Source: Cephalopachus bancanus
Taxonomy: Eukaryota; Chordata; Mammalia; Primates; Tarsiidae
Direction: 5' to 3'
DNA: 64,000 nucleotides
NCBI GenBank assembly: GCA_027257055.1
Contig: JAPVLO010000055.1
Coordinates: forward strand, 9,447,501-9,511,500
The position numbers were made by a program, and so were the translations under genes. Below are positions 1-12,708 of the stretch, piece after piece. Under the pieces are notes generated by a model. It saw only the letters and a list, made by a program, of their open reading frames with translations. It ran no database searches and was not told the DNA's origin. The number at the start of each line of letters is the position of its first letter. Position 1 is the stretch's first letter.

Positions 1-3000
1 ACCTCTGTGAGGAAAAAAGTCAACCTCAGAGGCCAAATCCAACCAGTGAGTTCTAAGATTGCTTACAGCTAGGTGTTTGCTGGATGAACATCAAGCAGGC
101 ATGAAAGCAGCCATCTGTGAGCTGTCAGTACCTACCTCCTGTATTCACAACCAACTTTGTGATCTGACCAGGCTCACCAAACAATCTGAAACTTTTATAC
201 TGTCTTTTTTCCTGCTCTAGGAATGGGAATAACTGAATGCATCAGCCAAATATCTTTATAGCCAGATTTCTCAGTATAACAAGATTTCCAAGTCCCAGTC
301 ACATTTAGATCAAGGCACAGTAACATAACAGATTTTTAGGTCTAACTCAAGAATGTTGATGATCTATTACAGTTTGTCATAATGAGATTTAGCCTTTACT
401 ATAATCTAGGGCAAGAAACACTGAATCAGAGTCTTAAGTCCAAAATTGTTGTGTAGAGGAAGTTCTCTTTCAATCATTTTATAGAATGCATTGATTGCTG
501 GAAATATCATCTTACTCATTCCATGTGTTTCTAGATTTCAGTTTTCTAAGTGCCATAAGCCTACCTAATTTTACCATGGGGCATCTGTAGATATATTTCT
601 AACATGGAACAAAAACTTCAATAAATCTATCCTGTCAGCTGTAGATGCCATTATAGCTTTAGAGAATTTTTTTCTTTTTCTAAGTTAATAGTATTTAAAC
701 AGTTTAAATGACCCTTTTCCTGTTTCCAAGCAGAAATTCAGACCTTATTTGTGTATAATGTTAAAATGCTGGCAAATAATGCCTTGCCTGGCATCTCTAA
801 ATCCTCCACTTAGATGGAAACTGATACCTTCAAGGCCCCATAAAACCTCTGCCAGGAGAGAAGAACAACCTCCACAAACCCAGAATCCCTAACGATGTCC
901 TGCTCAGAAGGCAGCACCTTGGTCAGGGCAGGAAGACCTGAGACGTCAAAACAGTATGGTCTCCAGAGTAATATATAAAGTGTACTGAAGAAAAATGCAG
1001 GCCTGGAGCCCTCTGTTCAGGGATTATAAGAGCAGTTTTGTGACCATTTTCAACATTTCCCACATAACTTTTGGCTTTGTGGGAACACATCCCTTCTCTT
1101 TATATTCACATCTGGTTCCCATGTTAGGATATAAACATATTCAAGGAGTATGCAGAAATCCTTCTCTATGCTTCCATGTATTTAAGACATGAATGCATTC
1201 AGTGGCATGCATCAACTGTACTTTAGAAAGGCACTGTCGATTCTTTGTTGGTGAAAAGTATCCACATTATTCCCTTTTAAGAAGAATGCGCAGGGAGGAA
1301 TGTATGAGTCGATTCTTTCTTTTGCCATGTGGGGCTCCGAGTAATATTAAACATGTCACATTTAGCTAAAAAGCAGAAACACATGAAAGATGTTACATAG
1401 GATGACTTTAGAATGTATTCTTTATCTGAGGTTACCATTTTCCCCCAATTCCCTACACACACACATTAACACACACATATGTGAGCTTCATGTTCAAAGT
1501 TGCAGAGATATGACTTCAGGGCTTAGTGAAGAGGTCTGGATGAGGGGTCTCGGAAATGCAGGGCATGGATTCTGGGTCTGTGGGACCCTCCCTGGGAATG
1601 GGTGAGGAATATGATCTTGCCTGACAGAGCCATTGTTCAATAGGTTCTCCATTGAACACGGACTATGACTGTAGATTGTCCGAAAGTGATGTTGAAAGAA
1701 GAATGTCTGTAAAATGTGCTTGGACTGGTTGACCTGGGAGGTATTCTGAGTATGAAAGAGATCATGGCACAAAGAGAACGGTAATGTTTTTTCATGTAAT
1801 GTGAGCAAAGTTGAGAACAGTTGGAGATGGACAGGGACATACAGAGAGGCAGACAAGATACTGGGGAGTTAGGGAGATGCCCACTCAAGGACTTTGAAAG
1901 GAAGCTTAGACGGAGTTCATGGATGCTGTGTAAACTCCAAGTCCTGTGAAGTAACACATAACCAACCTTTGAGGAGAAAGGGACCCAGTGCCTCTTCTCT
2001 TGCTCTCCTTCCAATAGGTATGGCCTCCTCTCCTTTCCTTCCACAATCTCCATCCAAGCCTGTTCAGTCCTTAGTATCTGGGGTAATCACAAATAGCCCA
2101 GATTGGGACATTTTAGGGAGTGTAAGGCAGGAACTACTAACAATGATGCAGGGCTGCCGGTGTAAGCTGGGACCCTTCCAAGCAAATACGTGGTCATTCT
2201 ATTTTTTACTCCAATGTGATTTGAAGCCAACATTTTAACGCTTAACTAGGATATTTATTGTGTCGATTTTCTCTCATATTACTGCAATTTTAGAAATTAA
2301 AGAAAAGATGAGATTTTTCAATGGCAAAGGAATGTCCCCTCATCTCTTAAAAGACAACAGAATAGTCTCCCTGATTTTATCTCCTAGTTACCGAATGATC
2401 TGTAGAAATTCCCATGAACTTTTTGTACCACTATTTCCTCATTTGCATAAGGCAGTGATAATATTAACTGATATAACAAGAAGAGTAGTGAATATTTCAT
2501 GAGAAAATTTATCATGAAAGAGCATTGCCAAATGTAAAATAGATCCTAAATGTCTATTGTTTTAATCATCATAGCTGTCATCAGTATTATCATCAGCTTC
2601 TACTTTAATGAAGGCTAAGGGACACTCTGAAACCACAGGCTGAATTATTGATCTCTGTTCATATTCACTTTTAATGGCATCATATTATCGATAATGTAAT
2701 ATTTAACTCTCTAAACTTCACTTGGACAAGGGGCAACATGAAAGTGTGAGTTAAGAACAATGTGGTCACCCAACACAGGCTGACTCACGTTGGAACCCAA
2801 TTCTAATATTTATGAGGCATGGACATTTTCCAAAGAGTGACATACAAAATCTGCTTTCTGGTTTTATATGTTCAATGTTCCAAAATCTAATATGGCAACA
2901 GAATAAGTGGGGGACATAGTTTAAATAGCATCCATGAAAATGCATGTAAAATCTTACATTTCAAAATATGACATAGTGAAGTTGCAAGTGGGCAATTTAC

Positions 3001-3128
3001 TCTCAAATATAGAAAAATGTGGAGAGATTTTTTTTTTCCTTTGTGCTTTTAGTATAGTGGAGTCAAGAAAGGGTCCTGGCAATAAACACTACAGGAAATG
3101 TGTTCTGTGAATCTAAGTCAACACAATG
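1..3128. other. Unique-looking non-coding DNA
   Basis: No coding region, RNA gene or clear young repeat is recognisable here. All open frames are short, overlap one another on both strands and show no family motif. A weak MIR-like stretch lies near 2420-2600. The base composition is AT-rich, as in ordinary mammalian intergenic or intronic DNA. Conserved regulatory elements cannot be excluded by eye. Confidence 0.6.
2420..2600 (+). mobile_element. Possible MIR SINE remnant
   Basis: The stretch holds the characteristic MIR phrase 'tttcctcatttg' followed by a run of 'ataatattaact' type and a later 'gcattgccaaatgta' motif. This resembles the MIR core in forward orientation, but divergence is high and both ends are indistinct. 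Confidence 0.4.
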
Positions 3129-3136
3129 CTTTAAGA

Positions 3137-3448
3137 CAGGGGTCCCTAAACCCAGCACTGTGAACCAGTACCAGTCCATGGTCTGTTAGGAGTCAGGCTG
3201 CCCAGCAGGAGGTGAGTGGCCAGCTAGTGGAGCTCTCTGCCTTCTGTCAGATCAGCAGAGGCATTCGATTTACATAGGAGTGGAAACCCTATTGTGAAAT
3301 GTGCATGTGAAGGATCTAAGTTGTACACTCCTTATAAGAATTTAATGCCTGATGATCCCCTCTATTCCCCACACCCCCACCCCATGTCCATAACAAAACG
3401 ATCTTCCACTAAACTGGTCTCTGATGTCAAAAAGGTTGGGGACCACTG
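3137..3448 (+). mobile_element. MER1-type hAT-Charlie nonautonomous transposon
   Basis: The element opens with CAGGGGTCCCTAAACCC and closes with GGTTGGGGACCACTG, which are the inverted ends of the MER1A/MER1B family. The interior follows the family layout throughout, including the 'tgttaggagtcaggctg' and 'cctgatgatccc' segments. Flanking octamers CTTTAAGA (3129-3136) and TTTGAAGA (3449-3456) agree at six of eight positions, as expected for an old 8-bp hAT target duplication. It has no coding capacity and was mobilised in trans by a hAT transposase. It is about 312 bp, close to the usual MER1B length. Confidence 0.9.
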
Positions 3449-3799
3449 TTTGAAGACCAGGAGAAGTGGCCTCACATTTCTGGCTATGACAAAGAAACTA
3501 ACTGAGTTAGATATTCTCTAATATTCTTTCGAGCACTCCAGCATCTTGCAATTATTCAAAAAAGGAAACACGATTAAAAGTAGAGCAAAACAAAGCTTAA
3601 AATTCCATTTACCATCTACTTCTTGAGTGACTGAAAAGGGAAGGGGAGCCTTTCAATTGTGTGCTCCTCTTTCATGTCTTAATGATGATAATGTGATGAT
3701 GATTATGTTGATAAAACATGCTGAGAAAACCTTTTTGTGTATAGAATAAAATATTTTTATGGCATTTTTTTCCTTCCCATTGAGAATTGATTTGAATCA

Positions 3800-4040
3800 C
3801 GATGTGTTACACACAATTTCCTTATCTGTAAAATAGTCATAAGAATGAGAGATTTGAAGTCAGATAAAAATAGTTTATCTTGGTCAGATAGAACTCTGCC
3901 AAAATCCAGAAAGCATCCTTATTTTCCCTATCTGCAAAACATGATTAATAACTTATCTTGGTGTACTACATGAGTTATTTATATGCACAGCACTTAACTA
4001 AGTGCCTAGAACACGTTAAGTTTCCAGAATGTGTGTGCTA
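3800..4040 (+). mobile_element. MIR SINE remnant(s)
   Basis: The stretch contains 'ccttatctgtaaaatag' and later 'cctatctgcaaaacatg ... aactaagtgcctagaacacgtta', matching the MIR core and 3' region in forward orientation. The core-like phrase occurs twice, so this may be two copies or a duplicated core. Confidence 0.6.
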
Positions 4041-4179
4041 CCTTCATTCAAAAAGGCACTCACTAATGTATACCAGCTCTTTTTAGGAACACCTGGTATG
4101 TGGCAAAATGAACAGTCATTGCTTTTGTTTTCAGGAATCTTAAAGACTGAGTGAAGATGTTAATTAAATTGAAACACTA

Positions 4180-4473
4180 GCCGGGCTCAGTGGCTCAGAC
4201 TGTAATCCCACGCCTTTGGGAAGCTGAGGTGAGTGGATTGCCTGAGCCCGCGGGTTCGAGACCCGCCTGGGCAGGCGAGATCTCATCTCTACAATTAAAA
4301 AAAAAAAAAAAAAAAAATTAGCCGGGCGTGGTAGCGCGCACCTGTAATTCCGACTACTCGGAAGGCTGAGGCGGAAGGATCACTAGAACCCAGCAGGTCG
4401 AGGCTGCGGTGGCCGGGTGCGGCCACTGAACTCCAGTCTGGGCGACAGAGTGATACTCCAACTCAAAAAAAAA
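4180..4473 (+). mobile_element. Derived-lineage Alu (copy 1), full length
   Basis: This is a dimeric 7SL-derived SINE starting GCCGGGCTCAGTGGCTCAG, with a middle A-rich linker near 4298-4317, a right arm and a 3' A tail. It is flanked by an exact 14-bp target duplication (AAATTGAAACACTA at 4166-4179 and 4474-4487), the mark of L1-machinery insertion. The left arm carries the 17-nt T-arm-like palindrome around GGTTCGAGACC. The right arm carries GTGGCCG-GGTG-CGGCCAC. Both are signatures of this window's derived lineage and absent from human Alu. It is non-coding. Confidence 0.96.
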
Positions 4474-4487
4474 AAATTGAAACACTA

Positions 4488-4849
4488 ACAAAAATATAAT
4501 TAAAAGTTTTGATAAATGCTCTTATCAAATAAAAAAATGGAGGTCAATAAAAGAGCAAAAGACAGAGACCTAATTCTGTCTTGGGAGTTGTGAAGTCTCC
4601 TCTGATAAAGTTGCATTTGCTCTAAAGACTGAAATAAAAGAATGAATACAATTGATGTGGAGAAAAAATATCTGTGTATGCAAGCAGAATAGGATGTGCA
4701 AAGGCCCTGAGACAGGAGTCAGCCTTAGGCAGAATGGCTCAGTAAGCAAAGGGGAATAACAAGTGATGAGGTGTCTGAATCACAGACATTGTTTTGGTTC
4801 AAGTTCTTTCCCCACTGTGTTAAAAAAAAGTTAAAGAATGAGGTAGCTT
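4488..4849. other. Unique-looking spacer
   Basis: No recognisable gene or repeat is seen between the Alu target duplication and the following hAT remnant. Confidence 0.5.
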
Positions 4850-5135
4850 AGGAGCTGGTAAGCTTTTCTGTACATGACCAGGTAATACATATTTTAGGTT
4901 TTACAGACCATGGTCCTGATAGCAACTATTCAACTCTGCCTTTATAGCATGAAAGCAACCATGGGCAATATGTCAACAGGTGAGTGCAGCAGTATTCCAG
5001 CAAAACTGAAACTTGAATTTCAGACCATTTTCATGTGTCAAAAGAAAATTATTCTTTCTTTGATTTTTTTCCCCAATCATTTGAAGATATAGAAATCATT
5101 CTTAGCTCCCAGGCTGTAGTTTGCTCATTTGAACT
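4850..5135 (+). mobile_element. hAT-Charlie nonautonomous element, diverged
   Basis: The order of segments 'ttttctgtacatgacc', 'atattttaggttttacagacc', 'caactattcaactctgcc', 'catgaaagcaaccatgg', 'tttcatgtgtca' and 'cattcttagctcccaggctgtagtttgc' follows a well-known mammalian hAT MITE. Its consensus begins with a glimpse of CAGGGGTCGGCAAA and continues TTTTCTGTAAAGGGCCAG. I do not give the subfamily name with certainty. The terminal inverted repeats have decayed beyond clear recognition. Confidence 0.7.
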
Positions 5136-6884
5136 AGCTAATTGTTGAATTTTCTTCTATGCATTTCATTTTATGCCCAAGAAACTCCAAGAACGTGGGT
5201 GGGGTGAAGGCGGTACAGACATACCAGTGTCAGCCTCTACCATACTCACATCTAAGCTCCCATCTAGCAGAAAGGTCCTACCACAAAGGAAAGAAGTAAC
5301 AACTGTCTGATTGAATGAAAAAGTGAATCAAATAGCTGAGTGAATGAATGAGTGAATGAATCAAATGAGTACTTAGAGGAAAAAGAGCTGTGCAAACGGC
5401 ACATATGATCTGGGTCTACCTTACAGATGTTCTCGCACTTCCATACATTTCCCTGACAGTTTTCAAAAGCAAAGCTCCAATTTGCATAGCTAATTATAAG
5501 CAGTTTTGTGAGCTGAGAGAGAAAAGAGACTGACCTGAGTGTCATTACATAGCATGGGGACATTTAAAAAGATCAGACAAAGAGGCTGCTGGTCTGTTCT
5601 GGGAGAGGCGTCTTCCAATCCCCCCAAAACTTGGTTCAGTCAAGCCAGCATATGCAAAAGATTCACCATTTTGTATTTCAAAGAAGAAAAATGTCAGGGG
5701 GAAGAAACAAGGAGCCTAGCAGTTAAAGAAAAATGGAAAGAAAACACACAATTGCTCTTAGTCTGTCATTTCCCCCACAGAGTAGTAAATAAGAGCTTTG
5801 ATACATAAAAGCAGTTATCAAACAGTAACAAATTAGTTCTTCACCATCTGTGATCCACGAGAGGGGGTGACAGTTTTAGTGCAAGATTTTAAAATATGAA
5901 ATCAACTATTTATGAACTGGGTTCAGAGTCTCCATGTCTACCCGGCCTCTTAAAGCACAGCCACATGAAAGCACTGAGATTTTCAACTAACAAAAGCCAG
6001 CAGTTGTGGCTCCTCTCTTTAAATTATGCTAATTACCGCCTGACATTTGTAAACAAGATGTTTCCTTCCATACTGCAGCTTACCATACTTACATGCTTTC
6101 ACATCCCTTTAAAGAAGTCAGCTTCACACAAAAGGCTGGTGATTAAAAGCGCCTCAAGGCAAAGGAGTCCTTTCTCCCTTGCTGTCTTGGCCTGGTTTCC
6201 CTTGTTGATCAACCCAGATTATTTGATACCCCAAAGTCTTGCTCTCGGGGAACCCCTGGGAGGCAGCTGGAGTCTACCACCCTCCTCTCAATGGAGTCAG
6301 GCAGACACTCTCAGCTTTCCAGGATGGTTTGCGGCTCACTCCAGACTGGGCCCAGGAATCCGTGATGGAAGACAGGTCTCTCAGTTGGCAAAGAACCACC
6401 AAACTTGTTTTCCTCTGCTCTCCCTCCCAACCTACTTACAAGTAAGAGAAATCAAAGGATGCCAGACCCTGATCCTCACCCAGGATTGGACCCTCCAGTG
6501 CTGCCTCCCCTCATTTTAATCTTGTCCTATAACTTGAGCCACTTCCGAGAAAGTTTGAGTATCCTTCAAGGAGTTAGTGATTCCTACTTTGGGATCTGGG
6601 TACAGAGTTCACAAATTAAAGCAAATGATTTTTTCAGAAACCAAGGAAATATACACCCATGCATCACAGAGATGTTAGATTTAATTGCTCCTATTGGCCA
6701 TAAGGCATTTTCTTCCTCGATGAGTAATTGCAGATTTTTCAAAATATTTCCTTGTTTCTGTCTCTTGCTTTCCTCCTCCTCTTTCCTCTTTGTTCTATTG
6801 CCCAACAGGAGCGGCATGAAGTAAATAAATCACAATTTTTATATGTACAATTTACTACAATATTGTAGTAAGATAACTACCAGG
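5136..6884. other. Unique-looking DNA with open frames but no recognised gene
   Basis: A TGAA-rich low-complexity patch lies at about 5313-5370. The longest open frame in the window (5896-6519, plus, 207 codons) is here. It shows no signal peptide, domain or repeated motif, has overlapping long frames in the other phases, and has no convincing exon boundaries. I treat it as chance. Confidence 0.5.
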
Positions 6885-7065
6885 TTTCCAATCAGAAAGA
6901 GAGAGGTGTCCAAGTCTTGACTTGGCAATGACTCCAGGGTGTGCACAGGCAAGTGACTTTGACGTTCTGGACCTCCACGTTCTGATCGGTGAAATGGGAA
7001 CATTCGAATGGCTCCCATGAGGGAATATATGTGAGAGTGGCTATTACATGTCTGGAACACAGAAT
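6885..7065 (+). mobile_element. MIR SINE remnant
   Basis: Features in order are a 'ggcaagtgactttgac' segment, 'ttctgatcggtgaaatggga', then 'ctggaacacagaatgtgct'. These correspond to the MIR core ('caagtcacttaacctc', 'catctgtaaaatggg') and 3' end ('ctggcacatagtaagtgct') in forward orientation. Confidence 0.6.
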
Positions 7066-7864
7066 GTGCTAAAAAAAAAAAAAGAAGCTAAATCTAGTTG
7101 GGCAATGAGATCCTACTTCATGTGGGCAGATGATCTCTCTGAAGTCCAGTGGAGATCACCTAAATGGGAAATCTCTGCAAAGTGCTACACAAGCAACAGA
7201 CAGCACAGCAGCTCTTTCAATGACTCACTGTGATACCTTACATTATGAAGGAGACATCCATATCCAACAACTGCTAAGGACCCTTCTTCCAGCTTCATCA
7301 GTCAATGGACCCAAGCACATACTAGTAGTGATTTTTGAAAATTCTCGTGAGGTCTATGACACTTTGGTTTCTCCACCTGGGACTTACAGTGACTTGCTCT
7401 TTGATCGCTGCATGGTCTAGTGCTGGCTGTAGGGATGTTACTACATTGCCTGGCTTTTACACAGGGACAATTGGAAGAAGCATGATCTTCAGGAACTGTA
7501 TCTGGAAACTGGCGGGGTGTTTACAAATCCAGCACAGAGTGTACTTCTCTTCCTCAGCTCTGAAATTAAAGGGTATCTCTGTAATGTATTTACAGTATTT
7601 ATTTTGTACTAGTGTAATTCAAACCAAATCAAACTCCAAACCCAGAAACAATAGCCTGATGAATTTTTAAAGAAACTTTCCAAAATAAGTCAATGTTCTT
7701 GGCTTGGGCGAAGTCTGAGAATTTTCCACCCCTTAGGAAGAGTTTTGATATGTTTGTTTGCTTTGTGAATGTGAGAAGGCATTCAGTAAGAGCCATTACA
7801 CAAGGGATCCCACTGTCTTAAATTGGAGATGCCATTGGCATCCAAAAACTTAGGGAAATAATCA
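7066..7864. other. Unique-looking DNA
   Basis: Nothing recognisable beyond a short A run at 7071-7083. The open frames here are short and overlap each other in different phases. Confidence 0.5.
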
Positions 7865-8095
7865 TATTAATGCTATTATTTATGAGGCATTTAATATCTC
7901 ATTAAGTGTCAGACACTAGGTTATATATAATCAAAATATTTTAGCCCTAATGTTATTACCTCTGTTTTATAGATGTAGGAAATTAGATTCAGATGAACTT
8001 TATATCTTGTTCTAGATCATACCATAATGGAGGCAAAAATTAAACCAAAGTTCTTCTGCTTCAAACCCAGGTCCTTTCAAAAAATTCCACCAAAA
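7865..8095 (-). mobile_element. MIR SINE remnant
   Basis: Read on the plus strand it runs 'atgaggcatttaatatctc', 'attacctctgttttatagatg', 'gaaattagattcagatgaac', 'cttcaaacccaggtcctt'. This is the reverse-complement layout of MIR (3' end, core, then the tRNA-derived head). Confidence 0.75.
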
Positions 8096-8194
8096 CACTT
8101 TTAAAACTAATAAGAAAATTCAGTAAAGTTGCAGGACAAAAAAACAACATACAAAAATCAGTTGTGTCCTAACTCTAAACAGGAACTACATACA

Positions 8195-8335
8195 ACATCA
8201 ATAAGGGTACCTGATCTCAAACCAGGCAAAGTGGGAACAAAAGGGAGGCCCAAACTTTATGTGTACCATGACCACTTGTATACCTAATCCTGAATTGTAC
8301 CCCACATCTTTAAAATTAAAAAAAAAAATTTAATG
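8195..8335 (+). mobile_element. Young L1 3' tail nested in the old L1
   Basis: The segment ends 'tgtatacctaatcctgaattgtaccccacatcttt' followed by an A-rich tail. The same ending occurs at 24215-24268 and, more diverged, at 38700-38760, which defines this genome's younger L1 3' UTR. It breaks the ORF2 sequence of the surrounding old L1. The exact left edge and target duplication are not resolvable by eye. Confidence 0.65.
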
Positions 8336-9679
8336 AGGAAAATAATCCCATCAAATCCCATTTGTAATGGCATCAAAAAGATACTTAGGAATACATTTGA
8401 CAAAGAAGGCGAAAGCTCTGTACTAAAAATTATAAAACACTGATGAAAGAAATTGAAGAAAACACAAATTAAAAGGTAATTCTGTGTGCATAGATCAGAA
8501 GAATCAATATTATGAAAATGTCCATACTATACCATGTGATCTACATACAACCCCTGTCAAAATTCCAATGGCATTTTTCACAGAAGCAGAAAAAAATTCT
8601 AAAATTTATATGGAGCAACAGCAACAACAAAAACTCCGTATATCTAAGGCAATATTGAGAAAGAAGAACAAAGCTGAAGGCATCCCACTTCCTAATTTCA
8701 AGTTATATTACAAAGCTACCATAATAACAATAATATGGTGCCAGCATAAACCCAGACACATAGATTAATGGAACAGAACAGGAAGCCTAGAAATAAACCC
8801 ATGTATATATGGTTTGCTAACCTTCAATGAGGACATCAAGAATACACAATGAAGAAAGGATAGTCTCTTCAATAAATTATATTGGGAAAACTGGATATCC
8901 ACAAGAGAAAAATAAAGTTGCATCTTCATCTTACATAAAAATCATCTCAAAGTGGATTACAGACTTAAATGTAAGACCTAAAAATAAAAATTTTAGAGGA
9001 AAAAATATGGGAAAAACTTCTTGACAACTGTCTTTGCAAAGGCTTTTTGGATATAACACCAAAGCCACAGAAACAAAAGCAAAAACAAACAAGGGGGACT
9101 AAATCAAAGTAAAAATTTTCTGCATAACCAAGGAAACAATTGACAAAATGAAAAAGTAACCCATGGAATGACATAAAATATTTGCAAACCATAAATCTGA
9201 TGAAAGATTAATATCCAAAATATACAAGGAATTCACACAACTCAACAACAACAACAAAATAACCTGATTAAAATAGACAATGGGCATATTTAGACATATT
9301 TTCAAAGGAGACATATAAGTGACCAACAGGTACATTAAACATATTTAACATCACTAATTATCAGGGAAATTCACATCAAACCACAATAAGATAGTACCTC
9401 ATACCCGTTGGGATGGCTGTTATTCAAAAAAGCAAAAGATAGTGTTAGAAAGGATATGGAGAAAAGGGAAACCTTATGCATTGTTTGTAAGAATGTAAAT
9501 TTGTACTGCATTATGAAAAACAGTATGAAGTTTCCTTAAAAAAATTGAAAATAAAACTACCATGTGATCCAGGAATCACACTTCTTGGGTATGTATTCAA
9601 AGGAAGTAAAATCAGTAGCTAAGGAGGTATCTGCACTCTCGTGTTCATTTCAGCGTTATTTACAAGAGTCAAGATATGG

Positions 9680-9724
<45 letters not shown>
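9680..9724. repeat. (CA)n microsatellite
   Basis: About 22 CA units run without interruption inside the ORF2 region of the old L1. Likely length-polymorphic. Confidence 0.98.
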
Positions 9725-9725
<1 letters not shown>

Positions 9726-10689
9726 AAACTGAACATACTTTAGCCTTTAAAAAGAGGGAAATCCTACCATTTGCAACAACTGGATGAACCTGGAGGATGC
9801 TAGACTAAGTGAAATAAACTAGGCACAAAAAGACAAATACTGCATGATTGCACTTACATGTGAAATCTAAACAAGTTGAACTCATAGAAACAGAAAACAG
9901 AATGGTGGTTATCAGATGTTGGGGAACAGGGGAAGTGGGGATAGTCAGTCAAAGGGTACACACTTTCAGTTACAAGATGGATAAGTCCTGGAGACCCAAT
10001 GTGCAGCAGGGTAACTATAGTGAATAATAATATATAGTATACTTGCAATTTGTCAGCAGACTAGATCTTAAGTGTTCTCACCACAAGAAAGGTAACTATG
10101 GAAGGTTATAAATATATTAACTAGGTAGGTTTTGGCAATCATTTTTCAATGTATGCATATACCAAAACATCATGTTGTATATCCTAAATATACACAATTT
10201 TTATTTGCTAATCATACCTCGATAAAGATGGAAAATAAAACAAAACAAAATGTCCTTTTCACCTAACTCTATCACCCTGCCCGTGTTGCACACAGATATT
10301 AAAGTCCTTTAAGAGAAAAATCTAGTGTATTTCTATATTCCCTAATGAATATTTTCAGGAAGTCCCAGAAGACACTTGAGTTAAGTACCTTCCGAGGAAG
10401 TCTGTTCTTTTCCCAGTAAATTCTTGCTTACAGTTTTGCTCATCTTTGATATATTTTTTTCAGTTCATATGGCATTTAATCAGCCATATGCACCTGAGAA
10501 AATTCATTTAATAAGAATTTACATAAACAATTATTACATATAAGGGAATTATTTTAGTGATAATTTTAAATCAACTTCCCAATTTAAAAGTCCATGTAGA
10601 GCATTAGAAATGCATCATGAAAATGAGACAAGTAAAGAATTGAAAATGGGAAACATGATTCAAATATAAACTCACTACTTCACTTGAAA

Positions 10690-11640
10690 CCCAACCGAAG
10701 CTTGTTCTCACTTCAACACTGACTCCTCTTCACTTTGCTCCCATGGTTACTAAAGCATGATGTATTGTAAAGTGTGTCTCTGTGCTGCTTCCTCAGCCAA
10801 AAAGAGAAGTTGTCTTTGACTATTTCTTGTCCCTCACCCTGCCTTGAATCAAACCATTCCTATGGATTATACTTTTACTACAAGAGTCCACTTCTCTCCA
10901 TTGTCACTACAGCAAGCCCCATAGTTTTCACTTCAATTCATGTGCAGCTAACTGACTGGTATGCTTCTATTCTAACCCAGACTCCCTGCAACTGCAAGAA
11001 TGAGGCTTCTTAAACACATCTAGACACCTTGCCCCCTGCAGGAAACAGCTCAGAGGCTTTCTGCTGCTCTTAGTCGCCCTGAATCCACGAGGAGGGCAAT
11101 TAAGTTTCTAAATTCCAAATGTTCCTCTGTCTTTCCTTCTTCCTCCCTCTCTTCCCTCCTCAGTCTCTTCTCCTTCTCTCCTTCTCCCCCTCTGCTTCAC
11201 CATCCTTTCCTCTTTTCTTTCTTCTCTCTTTCTGGGCAAAATGTGCCTCTTGCCTTTTCCTTCAGCCTGGATAGGCCATTCTTCCTATTGACCTCGTCAA
11301 CTGCAAATCACCGTTTCTGCTCTGAACTTAACGTGCTCTTCTCTGGGAAGCCTTCCTTGTCTCCTCTTTAAATGTTAGATGTTGGTGCTGTGAACTTCCT
11401 CTATCATAGCACCCATCTCACAGTATAGTGTTGTTTGATTGCCTGTCTTTCCCCCTGACCCATAAGGTCCGTGAAACAAGGTTCTGTGTTTTTCTCACTA
11501 TAATTCCAGTGCTTCCCTCCTTCCCTCCCTCCCTCCTTTCTTTTCCTTCCACCGTCCTTTCTACGTATATTAGCATACAGTGTATACTCAATACATATAT
11601 GTTGTAGGGAGGAATGGATTTCAAATACATAATCATGCGG
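10690..11640 (+). mobile_element. L2 LINE remnant with pyrimidine tracts
   Basis: Segments such as 'gggaagccttccttgtctcc', 'gctgtgaacttcctctatcatagcacc' and 'gtccgtgaaacaaggttctgtg' match the 3' part of L2 in forward orientation. Upstream text resembles more internal L2. CT-rich low-complexity stretches lie at about 11130-11225 and 11508-11550 (TTCC/CCTC units). Confidence 0.55.
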
Positions 11641-11784
11641 ATAAAACTGTGACATGCTGTCTAACCTGCAGTTAGAGTACTAGCAACCCCAGGGTAATTT
11701 TTGGTAACTCTAGAATCAGAGCCGTTTTTTTTTGGACTCTTCATTTAATACTCTGACAAATATGGGTTAAAGAAATAAGTCTGG

Positions 11785-11990
11785 TGTCTTGGAACTGAGT
11801 CTCAGCAGCATCATATCTGAACCAAGTGTCCTTCATCAAATGACAAACTCCTTGAGCCTCAGTTGCCTCATCTGTAAAATTGAGGTCATGATGCTCACCC
11901 TGTCTGTATACCTCTCGATGGCACCAGGTAGATCTACTGAGATAATGTGAAAATTCGTTGCAAAGTCTAAAATGCTCAAAAAATAAATCA
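11785..11990 (+). mobile_element. MIR SINE
   Basis: The stretch 'cttgagcctcagttgcctca' then 'tctgtaaaattgaggtcatg' is the MIR core in forward orientation, followed by 'ctactgagataatgtgaaaa' and a MIR-like 3' end. Confidence 0.78.
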
Positions 11991-12332
11991 TTCTTTATTG
12001 GTTAAAAAGAAAGAAAGAATACCAGCAGCCTCAACTCTATGGGATAATAGCTATCACATATGCCGAGGGCTGTTTCACATTCAGCCCCCTACTTCTTCCA
12101 ACCATCCCAGGCTAATGAGTGGTCTACCTGTCTACAGCATTGTGGATGAAGAAAACTGATACAAAGAGCTTATGTTTTCATCCAGCAACACACATCAGTA
12201 TCTACTATGTGACAGGTACAACACATGGCAGGAAGCCAATGCAAAAGTCACGAAGCAGACACTCTGCTAAGTCATCCTGTTGATCACCAATGATGGTAAT
12301 TGTGGAGATGGAACATCAATGGATTTATTTCT

Positions 12333-12708
12333 TGGGGCTTCTGTAACAAATTATCATAAACTAGGTGGCTCAAAACAACAGAAATCTATTCCCTTATGGT
12401 TCTAGAGGCCAGAAATCTGAAATCAGAGTGTCAGCAATACTCTTTTCTTCTTGGGAACTTGGGGGGCAGAATCTATTCCTTGCCTCTTCTAGTTTCTGGT
12501 AGTTGCCAGCAACACTTGGCATTCCTTGGCTTGTAGGGGTATCACTTCAATTTATGCCTTCTCTTTATCTGGTGTTTTCTTTCTCTGTTTCTGTTTTCAC
12601 GTCTTGTAAGGATACTAGTCATTAGGTTAGGGTCTACCCTAATCCAGTATGACTTCATCTTAATTAATTTCAACCACAAACCACTACTGTGTTTCCAAAT
12701 AAGGTCAC
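12333..12708 (-). mobile_element. MLT1-like MaLR LTR, left part
   Basis: Landmarks 'taggtggctcaaaacaacag', 'ggttctagaggccagaaat', 'gcattccttggcttgtag' and 'tttccaaataaggtcac' fit the reverse complement of an MLT1-family (ERVL-MaLR) LTR. The element is split: its remaining end continues at 13074 after a second LTR inserted into it. Confidence 0.8.

Larger units (their letters stand above)
8106..10245 (+). mobile_element. Old L1 (L1M type) 3' part, interrupted
   Basis: The sequence follows the C-terminal part of L1 ORF2 and the 3' UTR in forward orientation. Landmarks are 'ggcatcccacttcctaatttc', 'gccagcataaacccagacac', 'gggaaaactggatatcc', 'tcatacccgttgggatggct', 'ggatgaacctggaggatgct' and the tail 'gataaagatggaaaataaaac'. 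It is full of frameshifts and stops, so it is 5'-truncated and inactive. A younger L1 tail interrupts it near 8195-8335, and a CA microsatellite lies within it at 9680-9724. The L1MA/L1MB-like 3' UTR places it before the primate radiation. Confidence 0.9.

Noticed and set aside
5896..6519. 207-codon plus-strand open frame, the longest in the window
   Set aside because: No domain, signal peptide, repeat or compositional sign of coding. Other phases are also open nearby, and no exon boundaries or promoter support it. Length alone is within chance for 64 kb.
8484..8768. Open frames in 8.4-9.2 kb that look like reverse transcriptase-related protein
   Set aside because: They are broken pieces of L1 ORF2 in a decayed element, annotated as L1 rather than as genes.
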